Of a stretch of 11,943 nt of DNA, positions 1-4,619 are shown in pieces. Made by a program: the position numbers and the translations under genes. How positions within the stretch are numbered: the stretch's first letter is position 1; every line of letters begins with the position of its first letter. The stretch lies in the NCBI GenBank assembly GCA_002707085.1, contig PALY01000119.1, positions 2,113 to 14,055 on the forward strand, in the 5' to 3' direction. A model generated the notes under the pieces. The model did not search any database. It worked only from the letters and a program-made list of their open reading frames with translations, and was not told the DNA's origin. Source of the stretch: Deltaproteobacteria bacterium (lineage in GTDB: Bacteria > Myxococcota_A > UBA796).

Positions 1-138
1 ACCAAATTGATCGGAGAACAGCCGTACGGCCTGCCTTGAGTCGGCTTCAGTCAAAGACGGCCACCCATCTTTAGCGGTCGGACAGTAACTACAGCGAAGG
101 TTGCATTGCCGAGTGACTGTCAGGATGAGTGAATTCAC
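1..138 (-). CDS. Radical SAM protein, N-terminal fragment (runs off left edge)
   Basis: The frame starting at the GTG on 138-136 stays open to base 1 and gives 46 residues beginning MNSLILTVTRQCNLRCSYC. It contains a textbook CX3CX2C radical SAM motif at C12, C16 and C19, which would bind the [4Fe-4S] cluster that cleaves S-adenosylmethionine. The motif sits close to the N-terminus, as is usual when no upstream domain is present. The GTG overlaps the TGA stop of the 42-repeat precursor gene as GTGA, the arrangement of translationally coupled genes, so this enzyme is probably made together with that precursor and may act on it. No strong Shine-Dalgarno is visible ahead of the GTG, in keeping with coupling. 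The GGEP region and C-terminal cysteines lie outside the window, so the subfamily cannot be set. It could be the missing HxsC or a separate enzyme. Confidence 0.82.
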   Translation of the reverse strand, partial: MNSLILTVTRQCNLRCSYCPTAKDGWPSLTEADSRQAVRLFSDQFG

Positions 139-707
139 CACTGCCCGTGTGAGCCATGAGACCCGTGAGAGCCATGAGAGCCATGAGAACCGTGGGAACC
201 GTGGGAACCGTGAGAACCATGGGATCCATGGGAGCCATGAGAGCCGTGCGAACCGTGAGAACCATGAGAGCCATGAGAACCGTGGGAACCATGAGAACCG
301 TGTGAGCCATGGGAACCGTGGGAACCGTGGGAACCGTGGGAACCGTGGGAGCCATGGGAACCGTGAGAACCGTGAGAACCGTGGGAACCATGAGAACCGT
401 GGGAGCCATGGGAACCGTGAGAACCGTGAGAACCGTGAGAACCGTGAGAACCATGAGAACCGTGTGAACCGTGGGAGCCATGAGACCCGTGAGAACCGTG
501 AGAACCGTGGGAACCATGAGAGCAGTGAGAGACGTATACAACCCCAGTGTTGTTGGGGTCCGCCATTACAGCGTCGGCCTTCGCTTGAAGATTAATTTCT
601 TTACCAAAGTCACAGGCTTGGTCCGCTTCGCCCTTGGACAAAAATTGAAGCGGCGTTTTGGTAAGGGTTGGTACCTTAGGCGTCGATTTCTGTTTTTTCT
701 TGCTCAT
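135..707 (-). CDS. His-Xaa-Ser (SHG)42 repeat peptide precursor, HxsA-type
   Basis: This 190-residue protein has three parts. Residues 1-62 form a leader-like segment: a Lys-rich start, then KTPLQFLSKGEADQAC, then NNTGVVYVSHC. Residues 63-188 are exactly 42 perfect copies of Ser-His-Gly, and Gln-Trp ends the chain. The repeat places Ser two residues after each His (His-Gly-Ser), the pattern of His-Xaa-Ser repeat proteins, and HxsB and HxsD are encoded nearby. Unlike what I recall of classical HxsA it shows no signal peptide. The ATG at 707 follows a GAGAG ribosome site by six bases (TACA plus context) and lies 11 bases after the stop of the Tat protein gene; its stop overlaps the start of an rSAM gene. 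The Cys directly before the repeats (C62) and C32 are shared with the 19-repeat paralogue. It is likely the substrate of the locus rSAM enzymes; a metal-binding His-rich protein is the main alternative. Confidence 0.88.
   Translation of the reverse strand: MSKKKQKSTPKVPTLTKTPLQFLSKGEADQACDFGKEINLQAKADAVMADPNNTGVVYVSHCSHGSHGSHGSHGSHGSHGSHGSHGSHGSHGSHGSHGSHGSHGSHGSHGSHGSHGSHGSHGSHGSHGSHGSHGSHGSHGSHGSHGSHGSHGSHGSHGSHGSHGSHGSHGSHGSHGSHGSHGSHGSHGQW
144..521 (-). repeat. Tandem 9-bp array, 42 units, encoding (Ser-His-Gly)42
   Basis: Forty-two consecutive 9-base units lie inside the precursor gene. Variation is confined to synonymous positions: His CAC or CAT, Gly GGT, GGC, GGA or GGG, Ser TCC, TCT or TCA. 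All 42 encoded tripeptides are therefore identical although the DNA units are not. A longer block is also duplicated: 340-383 matches 394-437 base for base, an offset of 54 bases or six units, which suggests growth by block duplication as well as single-unit slippage. Confidence 0.95.
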
Positions 708-718
708 TGTACTCTCGT

Positions 719-1231
719 TTAACCTAAACCACCGGAACCAAAAGCTTTGACTCGTTCTGCATGTGTCATCATGTGGCCAATTGCGCGCTCACTCTCAAAT
801 GTAACCTCCCCATGTTCGTTATCGCGAATGATAGTTTCAAGTGTTTTCAGACTGGGGGATAAATTTTCTGCTACTGGTCGGATACCATGCCCTCGATCCA
901 TCACGATAAGATCGAAAAGATCGGTATAGGCATAGCCTTTGGGTTGGTCGGAATGAAGGCAGATGTGTATCTGTACCGATTGGCCCGCCATGTGACTCAA
1001 TGTAAGCACGGAAGCGCCGTTGGAAACGGGTCCTAAGTCTTTGACGAACCACCCACTTTGAAGACCGCTGCCGACGGTGAGGGGAGTCAACAGCCACCAA
1101 GGTGTGTGTGTCTTACGATGGTTGCCATCTGTGGAGTCCGCATGTGCGTTGGACCATCCAGCCTTTTTAACGAGCATGGCTGCAACAGCACCACTGCCCA
1201 GCATCTCCAGTAAATGTCTACGGCTTGGCAT
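719..1231 (-). CDS. Tat-signal small protein, paralogue A
   Basis: The 170-residue product opens with MPSRRHLLEMLGSGAVAAML, a twin-arginine signal with RR at 4-5, a hydrophobic stretch to about 20 and a likely cleavage after AHA (29-31). The mature part resembles the 4095-4619 protein throughout: PW near 45, GW-V then L-PV and GAS-L-L-H (60-80), IHIC with C91, D-LDL/DL-V-MD-G-G-RP (104-119) and THAER near 156. I do not recognise the fold. The ATG at 1231 is preceded by AAAGGA about ten bases upstream, and a promoter-like pair lies at 1316-1345. The gene ends 11 bases before the 42-repeat precursor, so the two are very likely co-transcribed. Export of a folded protein by Tat suggests it works outside the cytoplasm on or with the peptide product, but that is inference. 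Confidence 0.85.
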   Translation of the reverse strand: MPSRRHLLEMLGSGAVAAMLVKKAGWSNAHADSTDGNHRKTHTPWWLLTPLTVGSGLQSGWFVKDLGPVSNGASVLTLSHMAGQSVQIHICLHSDQPKGYAYTDLFDLIVMDRGHGIRPVAENLSPSLKTLETIIRDNEHGEVTFESERAIGHMMTHAERVKAFGSGGLG

Positions 1232-1315
1232 TACACGAATTTCCTTTGGTGCGAAAAAGAAATTGCGTCGTAAGCTGACATCGAATCCTTTGCCCTCAAC
1301 AAGAAGCGTGCATCT

Positions 1316-1345
1316 ATTTTACCGAACAATGGTTACACTCTGCAA
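1316..1345 (-). promoter_or_regulatory. Possible sigma-70-like promoter for Tat protein A and the 42-repeat precursor
   Basis: On the minus strand TTGCAG (1345-1340) is followed 18 bases later by TAAAAT (1321-1316), a good -10 match with a weak -35. It would start transcripts near 1309, about 78 bases before the ATG at 1231. A CAAC-C-GTTG dyad (1343-1351) overlaps the -35 side, and GCAAC occurs as a direct repeat at 1342-1346 and 1356-1360, either of which could be an operator. The rest of the 247-base gap 1232-1478 shows nothing else beyond the terminator-like hairpin at 1453-1469. Calls of this kind are often wrong without expression data. Confidence 0.38.
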
Positions 1346-1452
1346 CCGTTGTGAGGCAACTTTAAGCACTGTTTGTACGCCCCATATGTTCACACTTTTG
1401 GACGTAGCCGGCTTTGGGGAGAAACACGCTTTTAAGGGAACAGGCAATACTC

Positions 1453-1469
1453 AAAACAGCAAAGTGCTG
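1453..1469 (-). terminator. Small intrinsic terminator or attenuator after the 19-repeat precursor
   Basis: Reading the minus strand just after the precursor stop there is CAGCA, loop CTT, TGCTG, then TTTT. The five base pairs are perfect and directly followed by the T run, the form of a weak intrinsic terminator. It would allow partial readthrough and could separate the HxsB/19-repeat unit from the Tat A/42-repeat unit. Confidence 0.42.
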
Positions 1470-1478
1470 CGGTGGTGT

Positions 1479-1844
1479 TTACCACTGTCCGTGCGATCCG
1501 TGCGATCCGTGTGAACCGTGTGAACCGTGAGAGCCATGAGAGCCGTGGGAGCCGTGTGAACCGTGAGAGCCGTGGGAGCCATGGGAACCATGAGAGCCGT
1601 GGGAGCCATGGGAGCCGTGGGAACCATGAGAACCATGAGAACCGTGAGAACCATGAGAGCAATGAGACACATAGACCACGCCCGTATTGTTTGGGTCGGA
1701 CAGCAGCGCATCCGCTTTCGCTTGCACGTCAATGTCCTTTCCGGGTTCACAAGCTTGACTGGCCTCTTCCTTCGATAGGAACTGGAGGGGTGTCTTCTTC
1801 AACTTCGGAATCTTGGCGCCGGTATTTTTTGTCTTTTTTGCCAT
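1479..1844 (-). CDS. His-Xaa-Ser (SHG)19 repeat peptide precursor, HxsA-type
   Basis: The 121-residue product begins MAKKTKNTGAKIPKLKKTPL and matches the other precursor without gaps over residues 1-62 (42 of 62 identical). The shared core is KTPLQFLSK at 17-25 and DPNNTGVVYVSHC at 50-62. Residues 63-119 are 19 perfect Ser-His-Gly repeats, and Gln-Trp ends the chain as in the paralogue. I chose the ATG at 1844 because it aligns exactly with the start of the paralogue; a TTG at 1859 would add five unmatched residues. The ribosome site is weak (GGA about ten bases upstream). The gene follows hxsB by 82 bases and may be expressed with it. There is no signal peptide. It is a probable modification substrate; the conserved leader would be the docking region for maturases, by analogy with other rSAM peptide systems. 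Confidence 0.87.
   Translation of the reverse strand: MAKKTKNTGAKIPKLKKTPLQFLSKEEASQACEPGKDIDVQAKADALLSDPNNTGVVYVSHCSHGSHGSHGSHGSHGSHGSHGSHGSHGSHGSHGSHGSHGSHGSHGSHGSHGSHGSHGQW
1488..1658 (-). repeat. Tandem 9-bp array, 19 units, encoding (Ser-His-Gly)19
   Basis: Nineteen 9-base units lie in the shorter precursor gene. As in the longer array, differences between units are synonymous, so each encoded tripeptide is Ser-His-Gly. The array is less than half the size of the 42-unit one although the flanking leader and C-terminal Gln-Trp are conserved, so repeat number varies while repeat identity does not. Confidence 0.95.
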
Positions 1845-1897
1845 TGAATTAGAATCCAATTTAACATCTGGTCACCACAGCCGTCTACTGTTCAAGC

Positions 1898-1919
1898 TTT
1901 GATACGGAGATACATCAAA
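1898..1919 (-). promoter_or_regulatory. Short inverted repeat between hxsB and the 19-repeat precursor
   Basis: TTTGAT and ATCAAA face each other with ten bases between them in the 82-base gap 1845-1926. The stem is only six mostly A/T pairs. It could be a processing or operator site that sets precursor level apart from enzyme level. I found no convincing promoter in this gap. Confidence 0.2.
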
Positions 1920-1926
1920 TAGTACT

Positions 1927-3420
1927 CTATGTGTTGGTGTCCCGTGGCCTATCTACCACCCATCTGCGAAACACCGACTCCACGGAGCCGTCGGTGTCCT
2001 CTACGAGTCGTTTGATGAGGATCTTGGAAATACCCATGTGTTCTACACATTTGAAAGTGTTTGGACGCTGACCAAAGAGATCGCCTGTATGCATATAGTT
2101 GTGAAGTGGCCGCACACCACAATATGGGGCGTTCCAGCAGTCACTACACTGTGGAAGTGCATCAAGGCACGATGCAATCGCAAGCGACCGGACAGTCGGG
2201 TGTTGCATGGCTTCCGTCATGGTTAAATCATCTACTGTTCCAAGCCGGAAGATTTCATCCCCCATCGCCGATACCATTCGACCTTCATCTGAAGGATAGA
2301 TACTTCCGTCGTAGTTGTACGCCATTTGACCGGTACCGGACCCGACGGGTGAACGAATATCAACGAAATTTGGGTCGTAAGGGGTGAGCATCTTCTTGAG
2401 GAAGATGGATGCGGTCCCTTCGCAGATTTGTACTCCCTGCTGATTGAGTTCCAGGATGTAATCAAGACACGTCTCGTAGAACTCAAGGTATTCTTGTTGG
2501 GTATACCCGATCGCGCGCCATGTTTTACTCGCGAAACCAAATGGATTGAGCGGCCGCAGGTGTATATTTCTGATTCCCAGTTCCACATACAGATCGATGA
2601 TTTCTTTCCAGTTCTCGATCGACTTCTTGGTCGTAGTCATCAAGGCGTCGACGTGCCAAAGTTCCGGATCGCGGCCCATGTCGACATAGCACTGGTTGAA
2701 ATGTTTGATCCATTTGAGAACGTTTTCGTACGCGTTGCTGTTCTTTTGCCACGTTCGATTGAAGTTATGGACCTGTTCTGGACCATCGAGACTTGTACAG
2801 ATCAAAATGCCGTTGTCCATGACCCATTTGGCGTTCTCGTCATTCATATATGTCATGTTGGTGACCAGAGAATGATCAAGAATTTTCTTTTCGTATTTGT
2901 TCTTTTCCCGGCTGTAGTCAACGATGAATTTGATGATGTCCATGTTGACTGTAGGTTCGCCCCCCTGGAACTCAAAATTGAGGTAAGGGGAAGGCGAGTG
3001 CATGGCATGATCAACAACCTTTTTGGCTGTTTCCAAACTCATATCGGTATCGACCCGATCCATGTCTGTCCGTGATGCGTGACAATACTTGCAGCTTTGG
3101 TTGCACCGCAGCGTGGTGATCACCACGGCAAGGTGTGGCCCCTGTCCCATCCACTGCTTTTTCCTCCGAACCTTGTCGGCAAGGGCTTCGAGGTCGAGGT
3201 CTGAGCGGATGAACCCTTTCCGTTGCAGGCTTATGTATTCAGGGTGTTCGTCCGAGATTTTTCCCTGTAGAAGACTGTGAAAGTCCTCCGTTTTCAATGC
3301 GTGCCATTCGCCAGCGTCATTGGTGAGTACTTTCCACTCATCAAGTTCGCCGAAGCGGAAATATCCAAGTGAATCGGGGACCACCAAGGGGTTGTCTATT
3401 TGAAGGGTACGTACACTCAT
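1927..3420 (-). CDS. hxsB: His-Xaa-Ser system radical SAM maturase HxsB
   Basis: This 497-residue protein matches the HxsB family in length and layout. An N-terminal recognition-like region (1-95) includes LGYFRFGELDEWKVLTNDAG. The rSAM core has CX3CX2C at C106, C110 and C113 (TLRCNQSCKYC), FEFQGGEPTVN with GGEP at 153-156, TSLDGPEQVHN at 209-219, and ALMTTTKKS with HLRPLNPFGFA at 287-297, all close to what I know of HxsB. The C-terminal SPASM-type region has DGSIYPSDEGRM and Cys 418, 425, 428, 434 and 458, which should hold auxiliary iron-sulfur clusters. The family is predicted to modify His-Xaa-Ser repeat proteins by radical chemistry in the cytoplasm; the reaction is not established. Its ATG overlaps the stop of the 77-residue gene as ATGA, with only a weak ribosome site, so it is probably translationally coupled. 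Confidence 0.93.
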   Translation of the reverse strand: MSVRTLQIDNPLVVPDSLGYFRFGELDEWKVLTNDAGEWHALKTEDFHSLLQGKISDEHPEYISLQRKGFIRSDLDLEALADKVRRKKQWMGQGPHLAVVITTLRCNQSCKYCHASRTDMDRVDTDMSLETAKKVVDHAMHSPSPYLNFEFQGGEPTVNMDIIKFIVDYSREKNKYEKKILDHSLVTNMTYMNDENAKWVMDNGILICTSLDGPEQVHNFNRTWQKNSNAYENVLKWIKHFNQCYVDMGRDPELWHVDALMTTTKKSIENWKEIIDLYVELGIRNIHLRPLNPFGFASKTWRAIGYTQQEYLEFYETCLDYILELNQQGVQICEGTASIFLKKMLTPYDPNFVDIRSPVGSGTGQMAYNYDGSIYPSDEGRMVSAMGDEIFRLGTVDDLTMTEAMQHPTVRSLAIASCLDALPQCSDCWNAPYCGVRPLHNYMHTGDLFGQRPNTFKCVEHMGISKILIKRLVEDTDGSVESVFRRWVVDRPRDTNT

Positions 3421-3650
3421 GATTCGTTCTGACCCCGAAAGTTCTCGATCGTGAGAAAGAGGGCATGGTTGCAGAAGGCGTCGATAAGGACTTCACCGTC
3501 GTCATCGTTGACCGAAAAATCCACAGTGGTGGAATTTTCTCCGTGAGCGACGGAAGCCTGCAAGTATTCTTCGTACGCACTTTGGGTGTGGTCTATAGCG
3601 GATGGGGCGTACAGGCTGTGATTGAACTCACGTGTGTATGAACTAGGCAC
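3417..3650 (-). CDS. Small unknown protein between hxsD and hxsB
   Basis: The product is 77 residues and I do not recognise it. It includes SAYEEYLQASVAHGENSTT and an acidic-to-hydrophobic tail with VDFSVNDDDGEVLIDAFC and ALFLTIENFRG; there is no signal peptide or membrane segment. I place the start at the GTG on 3650 because GGAGG (3661-3657) stands six bases upstream; the ATG at 3656 abuts the same GGAGG and is too close to use it. The gene overlaps the end of hxsD by eight bases and the start of hxsB as ATGA, so all three are coupled. That position suggests a subunit or peptide-recognition partner of HxsB/HxsD. It is too short and too unlike PqqD-type recognition domains for me to claim that fold. 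Confidence 0.72.
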   Translation of the reverse strand: MPSSYTREFNHSLYAPSAIDHTQSAYEEYLQASVAHGENSTTVDFSVNDDDGEVLIDAFCNHALFLTIENFRGQNES

Positions 3651-4098
3651 CGCCATCCTCCCAAGGAACGGAAATCTCCAATTCGTCCTCTTCCAGTTCC
3701 TCGGCATCCAATTCTGCCAACAATGCATCGATGCTGGATTGCACGGGCGTGGTGAAGAAGGCTTTCGCCATTGTGTACTCTCGTATCGTCGAAGTGCTTT
3801 GATTCAATCGCACACGGATGACTTGATTGAGTAGTTCGTTGGCGAATTCACCGGCCAAAGCCTCCAAGACAGACTCATCGGCCTCTGATTTGGCTTTAAG
3901 GTGTACTCCGACCTGCTTGTCAGCGGGGCGAGTAAAGAAAAGCCAGCACCGATCTACGAACAGATATGCGGCGCCGTATACGGCATCCAAAGGAAATAAT
4001 TCCTCATGAACCACAAACGAAACCTGCTGTTCATTCAGGGAATAATCGAGTTCTATGGGGCTGGGTGGGACGTGTTCTGCTTCAGTTGAGTCAGTCAA
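3643..4098 (-). CDS. hxsD: His-Xaa-Ser system protein HxsD
   Basis: The 151-residue product carries the HxsD pattern: a start region with IELDYSLNEQQVSFVVHEEL, AVYGAAYLFVDRCWLFF (39-55), a V-V-LKAK strand (63-70), and GEFANELLNQVIRVRL then TIREYTMAKAFF (83-115). HxsD proteins as I know them end near the last motif; here a strongly acidic tail (about 116-151, ELDAEELEEDELE) is added. The start codon is TTG at 4098, chosen because GGAG lies eight bases upstream and because the TTG overlaps the TGA of the Tat B gene as TTGA. HxsD has no proven activity; its constant pairing with HxsB suggests an accessory or precursor-delivery role. Codon and motif quality are good, so I think it is functional. 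Confidence 0.85.
   Translation of the reverse strand: MTDSTEAEHVPPSPIELDYSLNEQQVSFVVHEELFPLDAVYGAAYLFVDRCWLFFTRPADKQVGVHLKAKSEADESVLEALAGEFANELLNQVIRVRLNQSTSTIREYTMAKAFFTTPVQSSIDALLAELDAEELEEDELEISVPWEDGGA
3657..3661 (-). promoter_or_regulatory. Ribosome binding site deciding the 3650 GTG start
   Basis: GGAGG on the minus strand lies within the last codons of hxsD. It has six bases of spacing to the GTG at 3650 but none to the ATG at 3656, so it favours the GTG. Confidence 0.6.
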
Positions 4099-4619
4099 AG
4101 GATGTTCTCCGGGCCATATAAGGCCATCCGTTCTGTGTGCGTCAACATGCGGGTCATCGCATCCAACGTTCCATCCTCTACTGCGCCGAGCTCGTTCTTG
4201 GCAATACGTTTCGCAATTCCCTGCACAACGCGCCCGAGTCCTTCTTGGGTCGGTCTCGCGCCATCGCCCCCGTCCATAAGGACGAGGTCCAGTAAATGAG
4301 AGTGCGCCAAGCCGGTCGCTTTACCTTGTCGCATACAGATGTGAATCCGAGCAGTACCCTGTGTTTTGTGGGTCAAAGCCAAAATGGAAGCCCCATCCCG
4401 AACCGGACTTAAAGAGTCGACCTTCCATCCTTTTCCAACGGAAGCACCAGGTTTAAGAGGAGAAAACAGGCACCATGGAGCGCCGCTACGGGATCCGGAC
4501 GCAAATGACTTCAATGTATCTGCTCTCGCTCTACGAGAGGCGAGTCCAGTTGCAGTCAACGTTGCGGCGCCGAGAGCACCAGCCCCAAGGGTCTTGAGTA
4601 GGTCGCGTCTAGAATGCAT
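4095..4619 (-). CDS. Tat-signal small protein, paralogue B
   Basis: The 174-residue product starts MHSRRDLLKTLGAGALGAAT, a twin-arginine signal with RR at 4-5 and a probable cleavage after ARA (31-33). The mature part is clearly related to the 719-1231 protein: PW at 48-49, GW-V with SPVRDGASILALTH (71-84), RIHIC with C95, HLLDLVLMDGGDGARPTQE (108-126) and LTHTER (159-164). The start at 4619 is preferred over an in-frame ATG six bases earlier because GGAG is seven bases upstream of 4619. It overlaps the lipoprotein stop as TAATG and its own stop overlaps the TTG start of hxsD, so it is embedded in the Hxs operon. I do not recognise the domain. The conserved Cys, His and acidic motifs could form a binding or catalytic site, but nothing in the sequence proves it. 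Confidence 0.85.
   Translation of the reverse strand: MHSRRDLLKTLGAGALGAATLTATGLASRRARADTLKSFASGSRSGAPWCLFSPLKPGASVGKGWKVDSLSPVRDGASILALTHKTQGTARIHICMRQGKATGLAHSHLLDLVLMDGGDGARPTQEGLGRVVQGIAKRIAKNELGAVEDGTLDAMTRMLTHTERMALYGPENIL
4107..4110 (-). promoter_or_regulatory. Ribosome binding site supporting the TTG start of hxsD
   Basis: GGAG, inside the final codons of the Tat B gene, is eight bases upstream of TTG at 4098. The frame has no better-placed ATG or GTG upstream, so the rare TTG start is credible. Confidence 0.6.

Noticed and set aside
21..30. Perfect 10-base palindrome GCCGTACGGC as a terminator
   Set aside because: It has no loop and no T run, and lies within the rSAM coding frame at the left edge.
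144..521. Array considered as CRISPR or as a non-coding satellite
   Set aside because: Units are 9 bases without spacers and lie in frame in a gene with a conserved leader and terminal Gln-Trp.
89..541. Minus-strand 150-residue ORF of MVLTVLTV type repeats
   Set aside because: It is a frame shadow of the (SHG)42 array; no leader and no ribosome site, and the SHG frame has the conserved leader.
101..595. Plus-strand 164-residue ORF of Glu-Asn-Arg-Gly type repeats
   Set aside because: Antisense to the precursor array; the repeat period opens all frames, and its sequence is irregular where the SHG frame is perfect.
1472..1852. Plus-strand 126-residue ORF over the 19-repeat gene
   Set aside because: Antisense shadow of the shorter precursor, same reasoning as for the longer one.
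2428..3075. Plus-strand 215-residue ORF inside hxsB
   Set aside because: Antisense to an unmistakable HxsB; no recognisable motif or ribosome site.
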